From Selaginella tamariscina (lineage: Eukaryota; Streptophyta; Lycopodiopsida; Selaginellales; Selaginellaceae), in NCBI GenBank assembly GCA_003024785.1, contig PUQB01000083.1:601415-665414 (forward strand): 64,000 nucleotides of DNA, in the 5' to 3' direction. The first letter of the stretch is position 1. Each line of letters opens with the position of its first letter. The notes beneath the pieces are model-generated. The model worked only from the letters and a program-made list of their open reading frames with translations. It did no database searches and was not told the origin of the DNA. Below, piece after piece: positions 44,699 through 56,501 of this stretch. Made by a program: the position numbers and the translations under genes.

Positions 44699-46340
44699 AT
44701 GCACACGCTGAAAGATGTGTCAAGCTTTCTATCAGCACTCGAGGAATGCAGAGACACAAAAGACTTATCAAAGGGTACATACATACATTCCCAAGCGACT
44801 TACATGGGGCTCTCTAGAAACCCATACATCTCATGCAGTCTTATCAGCATGTACTCGAAATGCGGAAGTATGGGGAACGCACACCAGGTGTTCGATTCCT
44901 TACAACCACACACCAACGTTGTTTTATGGAACTGCTTAATACAGGGATACGTGGAGAATGGGGAGGCCGAGGTTGCCCTTAAGCTGTTTAACAATATGGA
45001 AAGGGTAAAAAGGGATGAGAGAACTTATGTTTCTGCACTTGTAGCTTGTGTTAACTTGGTTACTAAGGGGAGAGCTATATGCTAGAGACTGCAAAATGTA
45101 TACATTTCAAAGCTGTAATGGAGCAGTGCTGTGACATTATTGTGGAGAATACACTGATAGATTTGTATGGGAAATGTGGGAAAATGGGAGAGGCTCGTAG
45201 CTTGTTCGAAGGGATGGCTCAGAGGAACGTAGTTTCCTGGACTGCTCTTTTACAAGGATACGTGGACAATAAGGAGTGTGAGGTTGCTCTTGAACTCTTC
45301 GAGAACATGCAGGAGTCTCCGAATGCAAGGACTTACGTTGTTGCACTCTCAGCTTGTGCAGATATGGCACGTAAGGACGATAAAACTATAGAGAAGGGTA
45401 AAGCTATACATGCAGAAATGCTGTGTTACGGTGTTTTATTTGATGCTTTTGTGGATAGTTCTCTGGTAAACATGTATACCAGTTGTGGTAGTATGCACCA
45501 TGCAAGGGTTATATCGATAACATGTGGAGAGCACAATGTAGTGTCATGGAACTGCCTTGTAAGGGGATATGTGGAGAATGGGGAAAGCCAGATGGCTCTG
45601 GAGATGGTAGATGTTATGAATATGGAACCGAATGCTTCGACATATCTTGCTGCATTAGTCGCATGTGGAGATCTCATGGAAATCAAACGAGGTGAGAGGT
45701 TACATTCTGAGATAAGTACGCTTGGATTGGATAAGGATCTCTCTGTAGCGACTTGTTTGGTAGAGTTTTACTGCAAGTGTGGAAATATGGAGTGTGCGGG
45801 GGAGGTTTTCGAGTCCATAGCTTTGAAGGATACGTGTGCGTGGAACACACTTATGTGTGGGTATAGCGAGCGTGGGGAGGCCGAGAGAGTGTTTGATATC
45901 TTCAAGAAGATGAAGGAGCAAGCGGTGAAGCCGAACGCAATAACGTTCACGCATCTTCTGTGCGTCTGTAGCCACGCAGGTGTTACTGAGGAGGCATGGA
46001 GCTACTTTGAGCTAATGAAATGTGAATACGGGATTGAACCGGATGTAGTGCATTACAGTGTCATGGTTGATCTTCTGAGTAGAGTTAACTGTCTAGAAGA
46101 GGCCTTGAAGGTTGTGAGGAATATGCCTGTTCCTCCGAATGCTGTGACGTGGACTGCAAATTGAGTGCATGCTGGAAATGGAAGAATGTGGTTGTAGGGA
46201 GGATTGCGTTCGAGGCGTTACTGGAGTTGGATGGGGCAGACAGTGGAGCCTATGCACTCATGGCGAATATATATGGAAATGCAGATATGTTTGACGAGCA
46301 AGTTGAAGTTTTAGAGAGAGAAAGGATGGTTTGTAGTTGA
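44699..46340 (+). pseudogene. PPR protein (PLS type, E-like end), two frameshifts
   Basis: Three overlapping frames (44699-45085, 45079-46164, 46149-46340) make one PPR protein of roughly 540 residues. Repeats are marked by SLISMYSKCGSMGNAHQVF, VVLWNCLIQGYVENGEAEVA, NTLIDLYGKCGKMGEARSLF, VVSWTALLQGYV, HNVVSWNCLVRGYVENGES and DVVHYSVMVDLLSR. The last segment (LLELDGADSGAYALMANIYG) is the E-motif region that follows the repeats. No DYW domain is visible. Such proteins bind organellar RNA and are used in RNA editing or processing. No obvious organellar presequence precedes the first repeat. Single-base shifts near 45075 and 46155 break an otherwise well-conserved frame. Confidence 0.8.
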
Positions 46341-46861
46341 AAAAAATCGTATATTGATACCATCAATATTCATTTATAAATATGTAGCACACTTAATTGA
46401 ATATGTACGAGAGAGATGTAGAAAGACTTCCAAAGTATAGCTCCTCCCATTGTTTTAAAACAATGGTTATATTACTTTTTGAAATTCATCTTCTGAAACT
46501 GCAGTAAGCACGTAGTATTATCACTTACGTGAATTGATGTCACTAGAGTTGTATTGCCTCAATACCTTTTAATCAAGCTTTCAACCATGTGTTATACGAT
46601 CTAAATCACATTCAAGGTAGCCTAAAGTCATTTTGAGGTTGTATATATGCAACCTCCATTCTAATAATTATTTTTACTACGGAAGAATAATGATTATATA
46701 GTAGAATGTTAATTGTATAAATTACATAAGAAAGTAAACAAGGTTGAGAAATGAAAAGCAATTAACCAAACTCCTTGGATGGATATGAATACTTCACGGG
46801 CCATCTAGAAAACTCATATTCAAAACACTTATTATTTGTTTGTGCCTTACATTAGTTCAAC
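46341..46861. other. Intergenic DNA
   Basis: AT-rich and non-coding. Nothing recognised. Confidence 0.5.
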
Positions 46862-46864
46862 TTA

Positions 46865-47358
46865 GGCCTACTTCACACTTGGGCGGCAAGTGTACTCAGT
46901 GTGAAAAGTTCTGCTGATGTGGCATGACACTTACCCCTCAAATTTATTTTCTACCTATAAAATATTTTTAGTTTGTCACATTAGGGTTGTCGTAATCCAT
47001 TATTTTGCCTCTGTGCCTTAACAAAAAATTCCTAATATTTTATTTGTTGGTGCCAATTAATCTAGATTTAATTTATATAGTTGATTAACACACTTATTGG
47101 TTTAACATTTCACTTGCTAAGCAATATTGTCCGGGAGAAACAACAAAATGACTTACCATGACATAGTGCCACATCAGTGCCACATTAACACTACGTAGGA
47201 TATATTTACTAATTATGTAGACGATAAGTCAAATCTAATGTGAACAATAGCAAGTTTATCGAAAGGTCAAAATTGTTCAGATTGAATTACCGAGTGACTT
47301 GCAAAATTGCTCAGATTGAATTACCGAGTGACTTGCCGACACTAGTGTGAAGTGGGCC
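46865..47358. mobile_element. PIF/Harbinger-type MITE, 494 bp
   Basis: Terminal inverted repeats start GGCCTACTTCACACTTGGGC on the left and end GTGTGAAGTGGGCC on the right, with AAGT/ACTTGCCG inside. TTA flanks both sides (46862-46864, 47359-47361), the 3-bp target duplication typical of PIF/Harbinger. The interior is non-coding and contains a tandem pair of AGATTGAATTACCGAGTGAC (47280 and 47312). Confidence 0.75.
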
Positions 47359-47361
47359 TTA

Positions 47362-48784
47362 AGCTTCTTATAGACTTAGAACTCTATCCTTCTTGAAAAT
47401 AGAGATAATGCATATACATTTTTTTTTAGGATTGAATATGCTAGACTCCTTTAGTTTGTAAAGAAAATCTATATAAAACCACGTGACACAATAGAAAAGT
47501 CCCTCCACAAGCAATTTATACTACATTACAATTAATAAATATCATTGAATCCTACACTATAAATTAACATACATGGTTATGTATGCTGCCATCACGAATG
47601 AAATCGAACTCGATATTGACAGTAAATATTTATTACATGAACTTGTCATTAAATAATCGCTTCATTATGTTATATTATAATAATAGTTAATAATGTTTTT
47701 TTATTTGTTTCTATGTCATTATAAATTGAATTAGTATGACATACATAGACATGAAATCATGTATGATAACACAAATTACATTGTAGTAGCATAGGTAGTT
47801 ATATAAAAGAGTCTAATTATTATGTTCGATGTTTATGTAGAAATATTAAAAAATTTTAAACGACCAAAAATAATGTAATTTAATTTTGCAAAGGAATTTA
47901 GTTTAATATAAGAAGACATAAATAATTCATGACTTAAAACAATGACACCTACTATTAATGTGCACTATTGTTAAGAATTGAGAATAGTTTCTTTTCTTAA
48001 TTTTTTTTAACCCTTTTTTTATGACCTATGGATTTAAAATTTTTAAAACCTCGTACAAAATAGTACAACTCACCCTAAGTCTTGCTTTATATAACATATT
48101 CATAACTATCACAAAAAAACCTAATTTTAATACAAAACTATAAAAAAACAACTATTAACATTTACAATACTTTTGAATTTGAAAACACTAGTCTAGTAGT
48201 AAGTTTGTAAAGTATAGTATAGAATTGTAAAGTTAATTCTTAACTATTTTAAAATATTCTCAATCATGTACTATTGTAAACTATTATAACCCACATAGTT
48301 AAAAAGATCCTCTAATAAATAAAAATTAAACACATCTTGTACATTCATGATTGTTAAAACTATTTTGTTAATGAAAACAAACAAAGAACCAAAACATAGA
48401 CTTATTTTAAAAATGTGAAAGGTTTTTTATTTTTTAAATCTTAAATAATTAATTTACAAATAGCAGAATGTGACATCTTACACATGACATCTTTTTAGTT
48501 TCAAAAAACATATTGAAATCCCTTTTAACATATAAACTAATGAGTCAATGCAAAGAACAACATAATAATTATATAATCACACTCTTTAAAACACAATTAA
48601 TTTTTTAATGACAATTAAAGGAATTAGATTAAGTAAATGACATTGTGTAAAAACATCATAAAAGATTATATACAAAGTTGTAACAATGTACAATGATAAT
48701 AAAAACGTAAATTTAATGTTATAACTATTGAAAATATATTTTTTATAATCTAAATGAATTTTTAACACATAACTACTAATTTTA
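47362..48784. other. AT-rich intergenic DNA
   Basis: Non-coding poly-A/T-rich sequence. No feature supported. Confidence 0.5.
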
Positions 48785-49070
48785 AATTCTCATTTGATAT
48801 GACATTTAACTCACAAGATGAGATGGCTCTCATTTCGTAAATCAAATTATTCACAAAATGAGATGGCTTCTCACTTCGTAAATCAAATTGTTCACAAAAT
48901 GAAATGGCTCCTCACTTCCGTAAATTAAATTATTCATAAAATGAAAATGCTCCTCACTTCGTAAATCAAATTGTTCACAAAATGAAATCACTCTTCACTT
49001 TATAAATCAACTAGTTCATAAATGAAATGGCTTTTCACTTTGTGAACCCACTGGTTCACAAAGTGAGTAT
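48785..49070. repeat. 41-bp tandem repeat, about 6 copies, ending in a palindrome
   Basis: Units of CTCACTTCGTAAATCAAATT plus GTTCACAAAATGAAATGG recur at 48828, 48869, 48910, 48952, 48993 and 49033. Each unit carries near-inverted words (TTCACTT.GT and ACAAAATGA). The last unit forms the perfect inverted repeat CACTTTGTGAACC / GGTTCACAAAGTG. Confidence 0.85.
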
Positions 49071-51001
49071 TAAATAATGGGTAATATATGCATGATGTGT
49101 GTATGCATGCATAGTACTCATGTATGACATAATGTATAAATACATTTATACATTATATCATATATGCAAGGGAACATAACCTTGAACATTTCTTTAAAAA
49201 GTTCTTTGGACATCAAATCTCAAGTGAGAAGTAAATGAAATTTATAATGACACATTTTGTATTTTATGAAATATATGTTAGTGTATTAAGGTTTTGATAT
49301 TACAAATTAAATCTTTTAATTTAAATAATATATTTTAAAAATATTGTTGATGTGTTTAATCTCTACCGTTTATATAGCAACTGACTTTGTAAAGACATAT
49401 TCCACAAACCATTATAATATTATATAGAGACCCACATAATATATAGGACTTATGGTTTTAGTTTAAAGATAATTGTGAAAAGTTACAATACTTACCTACG
49501 TGATGAGTAGGACAAAAAGCTTTTCCACCCAATATCAACAATGATTAATGGGATGAATGCATTTACGTAGTATATATAAATAATATATATATATGCAAAT
49601 AAAATAAAATTCATTATATAATAAAATCCATTCTAAACACAAATTATATGAATTCATGTAAGTCAATGGTATTTGACAACGAAAAATTTTAATTTTCACT
49701 AATACTAATTTCAAAAGCATGCTTTATTTAACATAAACTAAAGAGATCGGGTATGGGATTTTATATCTTTATATATTTACTAAGGAACAAGATTTTGCCA
49801 ACATTTTGGAGGTTGTGAGTACTTATTCCTATAATACCATTAAACAGTAACTACTCTAATGTGTGTTATGTTGTCCTTGTATTTAAACTTGAATAATAAC
49901 TATGAATTATTATGTACTTATTATTTATCTATCTATTAACTTTGTAAAACCCCAAACTACTATACAGTAAAGATCCAGACAAATGTCAATGTTTATATAT
50001 AAAAGTATATGTATTTAAATTGTCCTACATATAGGTTATTTTGAATATAAAATTATCCTTTGTATAAATAATTTTAGTAACTTCCTATGTTAACTTGTGT
50101 ACCTTACATTATCCCTCATGACAAAGAAAGTCTCTAATTACAAAATATAAAAAAAATAAAAATTAATTGCATAACATGAATAAGTAATGGGGTTCCTGGG
50201 GCTTGGACATTTACTTGTGATAGGAGTCCAATTTAATACCATGTTTGTGAATGAAAATAAATGTAAAGTAAGTTCATTATTTAATAAAATCGATTTTGAA
50301 TATAAATGATGCAAAATTACTTAAGTCAAGGAAAAATTATCAACATTAACTTTAACTTCAATTGACACATGAATCCATAAAAATCAGTAACACTAAGTGT
50401 TATGTAATCTAACAAAAACTCTTAACTTCCATGAATATTAACTTTACAATGTATTTTGTTTCACAAAGAATTGATGAATATCAAATTAATGGTCTCTGAA
50501 AGTAAAGAATAAATCCTGTTCTTGAGAATATAACTTGATGGTCCTTTGCAACTGCATTGTAGAGGCCTTCCAAAATAGGCTTAGCAAGCAGTCTATGTTG
50601 ATACATTCCTGTTTCATCATGATAATCCGATTAGAAATGCCCTTGGTCAGAGTCTGACCTAACTATGTTATGTGCCTCGTCCAGTACAGTATAAGGAGAG
50701 AGGGATTCCATTAGCCTATTTATTTAATATCAACTGTTTAATAACACAATCTAGACAATGCATTTTCCAAACCATTTTATTACCACAGGAAGAGAGAAGA
50801 TCTTGCAATTGGCTTTGAGGAGAGAAAAACAATGCCCTTCAAAAACATCCGTGACACCTCCATCCTTCTGGAAGAGGTGCTGACAACAAGTCTGGATTAA
50901 CAACCACTTATCCCTCTCCTTTTACCATCAAAGAAATCTATAACCTAGCTAAGAGTAGCAACCGAATCGCAAAGATAACCACCTTGGCATTCCTCTTTAA
51001 C
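49071..51001. other. AT-rich intergenic DNA, possible downstream exon near 50800-50890
   Basis: Mostly non-coding. On the minus strand, about 50890-50790, an open run reads LFQKDGGVTDVFEGHC and SLLKANCKIFSLP after a TTGTCAG acceptor-like site. It could be a further exon of the ORF at 51002-51535. This is weak. Confidence 0.3.
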
Positions 51002-51535
51002 TCACCGTAATCCGAGATGAAGTGCAACAACATCCTCAAATCGGCAGAACCCCCACTCCCTAACTCGTTCGTTACAAAAAAGAATCAGAAGTGCTTGGAC
51101 AAGTACGAATAGAGAGTCCTCGTTTTGCCCCGCCCCACTTGTCCCAATCACCTTTAAGAATCGCGTGGCGTCCTCTAGAAACTCATCAAATTTGTCAGTT
51201 ATGTGCTGGTTCAACTCATGCACCAAAAGCAAGGGTCGGCCACTGTACATTAGAATGCCATTTGATGTATGAAGCGAACAGAGACGCCCATTCAAGAATC
51301 CGTCCAGCGATCTTTCAATGTACTCTGATAAGGAGAGAGAAACGAACTCTCCCCATGTAATTCTAAGGAAAAACTGATCCCCTTTCCGGCAAACATACCC
51401 AGAGGCGTGATCAGTAATTGCATACCATCCACGGGTAGGCTTAATTCCAAGACACTCAATTTTATGTGCTTCATCCACCTGAGCTTGTTTTTTAACGGTC
51501 TCAATGGCATCGGAAAACGTGGTGGCAGCGGGCAC
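51002..51535 (-). CDS. Uncharacterised protein, about 177 residues
   Basis: The open frame reads MPAATTFSDAIETVKKQAQV (the initial Met is a GTG codon) and continues with GWYAITDHASGYVCRKGDQF, YIERSLDGFLNGRLCSLHTS, PLLLVHELNQHI and FVLVQALLILFCNERVREWG. Base composition is much more balanced than its surroundings, which supports real coding. No in-frame ATG precedes it; an upstream stop suggests the start is in another exon (AG at about 51537) or a frame error. The end (CTCGGATTACG followed by GTGAGT) may be a splice donor rather than the true stop. I do not recognise the family. Confidence 0.5.
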   Translation of the reverse strand: MPAATTFSDAIETVKKQAQVDEAHKIECLGIKPTRGWYAITDHASGYVCRKGDQFFLRITWGEFVSLSLSEYIERSLDGFLNGRLCSLHTSNGILMYSGRPLLLVHELNQHITDKFDEFLEDATRFLKVIGTSGAGQNEDSLFVLVQALLILFCNERVREWGFCRFEDVVALHLGLR

Positions 51536-51659
51536 TGCCGTGCAGCTCCCATCCGTCGCACGGCATCTTCATTTGCATATCCGGCACATCTGTGATGCAA
51601 TGATGAAACAGATCTCGTCCATATTTATAACACTAACCCTAATCGGAGCCGTTCAGGTA

Positions 51660-52037
51660 ATTAATTAATACATATTGGAGGCTCCATGGTTGACTGCAAC
51701 AGCGGTTTAATAGAAAAGAATGTAACTCTTATAGATTTAATTATATAAAATAACTATGTGGAAGTCTATAACAGAGTATAAATGCTTGCACCATCCGAAG
51801 GTTGCACATCTTCTTTTGACCTGCAAAAACAAAATAAAATTAATGAATTGGCAAGCTAAGCACGCACTTACACTCACTCACGTACAGGTATACACACATA
51901 CATACACTTACATCATATTGTATAACTTGGCCAATGGGTTTATTCACTTTGATATCAACGTACTTCTAAAGGAGATCGCAAGTTGTTCCTTCTGTCCCAA
52001 ACCCAAGACGTTCGTATGTCTCCACTTCTACCGAGAC

Positions 52038-52077
<40 letters not shown>

Positions 52078-52450
52078 ATTTGGGTCATGATATGACGTAT
52101 GTACAGACATATATTAGTTTTTGTATGCTCGTATCACAGCCTATTAGTATAATGAGTAACTTAGATTTAAAATTGTGATTTATAATTCTGACTTATTTTA
52201 CATATTCAACTGGTTTAAATGATCAAACTTGAATTGCAATCTTAGCTACAACCATTGAGATTGAGTGATCGAGATTTTTATTGGTGATTGATAGAGAGAG
52301 AGACAAAAAAATTTAAGGGATACTTTATTAATTTTAAATAATATTTATTTATTTATTTCAAACTATAGTCTACATAGATTTTGAACTTGATTGCTTTTAG
52401 GTTTTACTCCTTTTCGTTTAATAATTAAGTAATCACGAACATAATCCAAA
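51660..52450 (-). pseudogene. Truncated 5' duplicate of the Argonaute gene
   Basis: Homologous to 56020-57080. Minus-strand GFGTEGTTCDLL and VDIKVNKPIGQVIQYD (51995-51915) match the first exon of the main copy, but a stop replaces the residue after CDLL and the ATG region is deleted. A second exon fragment with DGASIYTL follows at 51810-51760. The promoter-side AT-rich sequence (52200-52450) is duplicated as well. The rest of the Argonaute is absent; the uncharacterised ORF lies next downstream. Confidence 0.75.
52040..52074. repeat. (GT)n microsatellite in the duplicate
   Basis: An uninterrupted GT dinucleotide run. The main copy has a (TA)n run at the matching place (56549-56560). Confidence 0.9.
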
Positions 52451-52691
52451 CATGTTTTATTATGTTAAACCCTAAACCTTGAAGAGATATAAAAATGACA
52501 TAACATAATTTCAAAACATGAATAAAAACATGACATAATCTGCAAATTTATAAATATGTAAGACAGCAAACTAAATGCTCTAATTGTTTCTCTTAATTGG
52601 ATATGTATTAGAGTAAAATTATTATATAAAGAAAAAATTTTTAAAATGTGATTATAACTAACAGTAAATATGATTATTAACAGTAGATTTC
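52451..52691. other. Spacer between Argonaute 3' end and the duplicated 5' segment
   Basis: AT-rich, holds AAACCCTAAACC near 52468. It should contain the Argonaute 3' UTR. Confidence 0.4.
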
Positions 52692-53344
52692 TTAAAGGAA
52701 GAACATACTGCTCTTCACATCCCTGTGAACAGCAGTAGGCTCATTGAAATCCATAAAATTCTTTGCTTTGAGTGCTGCTAGATGAGCATACTGAACTGGT
52801 GCAACTGCATATAAATATATCAAGAAAAGATCGATACTTTTTACAATTTTTATTAACTTACCAATTGAAATTGCTTTTGTAGCTCTTGCATAACTGCAGA
52901 AGATGTATTAGATCATCTACAAATTGTGGAAGGTTTCTACTTACTTGTAGCATAGGATATGAACCAGAGACTGGAATTGATTGGCACTGAAACCAATCTC
53001 GTCGCACAGAACAACATAATGTCCAGGCCGACTTGTTGTTTGGTGACCCAGTCGCTGATCAGATACTCAAAGCTATTAGTGTGTGTGTGTGTGGTGAGTA
53101 TATGCATGCTAAGAACACACAAATCCAATCAAGCAGGATAGTTGGACTCGCGTTCCCCTTGCATTTACATGTATACAACTAGCTGAAAGTTATAATACTT
53201 ACATGAGAACACTGATCATGAGCAGCCAGAAAGAAGTCATAATAGAATGGATGGGTTGCGCCAGTGTCCACAACAGTTCCTGCAGTTCTTAAATATAGCT
53301 AAACCCTAGGGTCTATATAGAGAGAGACTTACCAGGATGAATGT

Positions 53345-53475
53345 TGGCATAACTTGGTTGATTCTGCTGGTTATTAATACTTTGATTCTGAAATCTTCCC
53401 TGGTTCCCTCTGCCTCTTCCTCTACCTCTAGGCGTATTCCCACGACTACCGCTAGGTTGGTTTGTTGTTTGTGGA
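53345..53475 (-). other. Arg/Gly and Gln/Asn-rich insertion in the PIWI domain
   Basis: Between HHTRFFSP and HPGTVVD the exon encodes about 40 extra residues including GNTPRGRGRGRGNQGRF and SINNQQNQPSY. The normal family link here is about 10 residues. It lies within an open exon that ends at a proper GTAAGT donor (53332), so it is not a retained intron. Confidence 0.7.
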
Positions 53476-55099
53476 GAGAAGAAGCGAGTGTGATGCCTCT
53501 TTTGAGCAACTATCAGAGTGATCTTAGGTTGGAATGACTTAGCTATGCAAGCCTTCAAACACAACCATTAGTGAATTGAGAGTGCAATTTTAAAGACAAA
53601 ACTATAACCTGTCTGATACTCTCCATCTCACTATTGAGGACCATTTCAAATTGGGATTCGCTCACTCCATCTCTGAAGAAAATGCAGTATGAATTAGCTG
53701 AGAACACATTTAAGTATTACCTGAATATGACTATCTGCTGTGGGTAAACATTGTATTCATTGCTCCTGCGAAAGTCATCTAGAAGTTCCCTGTAACTTTT
53801 CTGTTACTCCCAAGTTCTTTGTAATCTTCTTTACTTACCCAAACATATCTGAAAGGTTTGTGATTTCTTCCATTAGAGCTTCTTGTTTCCTCACCCGAGC
53901 TGAATACCGAGATATTTTGGGCCACTCTTGAGATGCAACAACCTAGCAGTATTCAGAAAGGATACGTTACCCATTACCAGCAACTTATATATAAATTTAC
54001 CGCTGCAATAGAAGGTGAGCCGTGAGAAACGTCCATCCCAACAATCATTGTTGGAATTCTAGATATCGAGCCGGGAAGATTTCTTTCGTATTCATCGCGT
54101 AGATAAGTATTGTAACCTCCCATCTGTAACACAATCTCTAAACCCTAAGCCCTAAGCCCTATGGGTGTTTAGTACCTTGGCATTAATCTTCAAAGCAACA
54201 TTTGTCTTATATCGATCGTCCAAGTATTGAGGAAGCACCATACACTGGCTTGGTATTCCTCTCTCAATCAAAGTTTGTCGTTTGAAGGGTCCTGCAAAAT
54301 GTAATGGTTATTTTAAGAGAAAATAAAAGACCATTACCGTAAAGCTCGGAGTCCTTTGTTGGAAGGATGCAAAGAATAAAACTGGTATTATGCTTCACTT
54401 GACTTAGCATTCTATTCACTCTCTCAAGACTAGAGAGGCTACGATTGTTCATGCTCTCCGTGATAACAACCAGTTGTCCAATAACCTTAAAACAATAGTT
54501 AATATAGGAAAGTAGAAATAAATAAATGTAGAACATTTTCTTACTATTCCCTTTGTTTGGAAATGACGCTTCAGATCAGAGGCCAGTTCTTCAGTACCCC
54601 CATAACGGTTGAAATCTTATACAGGCCCAGTCCCTGATTATGGCAGATTGTGCAAACGCCTGTATATAAGATTCTTTATATTATAATATCTGAACACATG
54701 CATTCATCCGTGGGTTTGCAAAATTACCATGTTACGGTTGTAATCCCATTGTCCCTTATTTATATAAACGTCTTGGAAACTGCTCTCCTTTTGGAGTTGC
54801 ACACACAACTTTGGTAAAGGAAGGATCCGACCGTTTACATTCATCATCTGTTTACTAACAGAAATACCAAAGAATCTGTCAAGACGATCTCCATTCCATT
54901 CAACCAGCTTCTTTGCTCCCTGCATACATACAGTTGTGTTGTCTATGTGCGTGTCTATATATAATACGGACCTGCATAATGTCTAGATACTGTTTCCCGG
55001 GATCGGTCTTGGGAATTTCATCCAGTTTCTCCTTGTACCTTTGCCCTTCCACAATTTCGCACAACTGAAACATCAAAGGCAATCAGAAAGCACATACGC

Positions 55100-55103
<4 letters not shown>

Positions 55104-55131
<28 letters not shown>
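55104..55131. repeat. (CA)n microsatellite in an Argonaute intron
   Basis: Uninterrupted CA run directly beside the PAZ exon. A related (GT)n run lies at 55316-55355 in the next intron. Confidence 0.9.
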
Positions 55132-55134
<3 letters not shown>

Positions 55135-56501
55135 GACTACCTCTAGTGGAATATACACTGCTCGCGTAGCCGTCCCAACGTTCACACATGGGTAATCAGC
55201 ATTTTCTAGCTTGCGGGAGTACCTGTACATAAAGTATCGTTCGACAGTAACTGCTCTAACTTCGTTTGTTTTGTTGTCCTTATAGTTAAACCTGGATAGT
55301 AACTCTGAGTTATATGTGTGTGTGTGTGTTGTGTGTGTGTGTGTGTGTGTGTGTGAACTTAAACATTTAATGATTCAGAAACTAAAGATGATAGAAGTAC
55401 GTTTGCTTGTATGCTGGTTCCGGACTAAAACCAATTATTTTGCGTCTGGCTCTTGTAAGTACACTTTCCACCTCAATACCTTTCAATAACTGTGTGGCAT
55501 TAAGGAGCTTCAAGGAGTCGAAAACTTTTAGTAATGCCCCCCTTTTGATAACCGTTACGACTTTTTTATCTATACATATAAAAGTTAGTCAGATTATACA
55601 TAAATAAATAAATAAATAGAAAGTCTAAACTGAGATTTAGCGATAAAGATCCTATATCACAAGGTCGAAAGCTTGCATGAAAGCCATTCCATTGCTCTTT
55701 TATATCCTTCTTTTGGCTTTCTATCCCAAGTTCATGGTTGAAATAGTTTTCTTTAAGCAGAAATCCCCAGCACTGTGCACAAAGAACAATCAAATGTTTA
55801 TACATATATTTTGACACACACACTCGGTGTGTGTGTGTGTGTTGAAAATGCAACTAACTTCCTAGGAAAACCCTCTCTCAAGAGAGTGTCTAAAACTCGT
55901 AGGCTTGAGGCGTCGACGGCTGTGTTGCTTACGTTCCCTATCCAGCTCATATCAATAACTGCATTTGAAATAATACTTATTGTGAAGAATGTTGGAGGAT
56001 GGCTGGAAGTGGAGGTCGAGGGTTGACTGCAATAGCGGTTTAATAGAAGACAATGTAAATCTTATAGATGTAATTATATAAAATAACTATGTGTTTACCT
56101 TGCACTTGGCTCGTTAGCCACAGTGAAAGTCCCTTCTTGGAGGTGTTTGACAGAGTATAAAAATGCTTGCACCATCGAAGATCACACATGGATCTTGCAA
56201 TTGTTCCTGGAGAGCCTTCTCCAACAGCAAGCGTCTAAAACTTCTACTCTTCACCTCCTTATTCTCATTCTCTTCTTTTGTTATTTTGACCTAAAAAAAA
56301 ATTAATCAGTTGATAAGCTACGCAGCACTTACACTCACGTACAGGTATACACACATGTACGCGCACTTACATCGTATTGTATAACTTTGCCAATAGATTT
56401 ATTCACTGGATCTCAAAGTAGTTAGAAAGGAGATCACAAGTTGTTCCTTCTGTCCCAAACCCAGGACGTCGCATAGGCTTCACTTTGCTGGTGCTTGCCA
56501 T

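Larger units (their letters stand above)
52692..56501 (-). pseudogene. AGO4-like: Argonaute, AGO4/6/9-like clade, with frame breaks
   Basis: At least thirteen exons on the minus strand. Start at 56501: MASTSKVKPMRRPGFGTEGT. N domain and linker exons lie at 56290-56099 and 55958-55855 (SLRVLDTLLREG), and then GFHASFRPCDIGSLSLNL (55685-55635). PAZ exons: GFSPEPAYKQ, KLENADYPCVNVGTATRA (55210-55150). L2/MID exons: FGISVSKQMMNVNGRILPLP (54870-54810), GGTEELASDL. PIWI: VGMDVSHGS (Asp codon 54031-54033), WPKISRYSARVRKQEALMEE (glutamate finger), RDGVSESQF (Asp 53669-53671), LIVAQKRHHTRFFSP, HPGTVVDTGATHPF, HYVVLCDEIGFSA and YAHLAA (His 52782-52784). The end is KSSMFFL at 52692. GMDVSHGS, SRY.A.VR and GFH.SFR are AGO4-clade features; this clade acts in RNA-directed DNA methylation. 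The D-E-D-H residues are intact. Indels in exon 1 (near 56405), exon 2 (T run near 56160) and near 54617 break the frame. Confidence 0.8.

Noticed and set aside
51002-51535. Missing C-terminal part of the Argonaute duplicate
   Set aside because: The ORF shows no PAZ or PIWI motifs, so it is kept as a separate uncharacterised protein.
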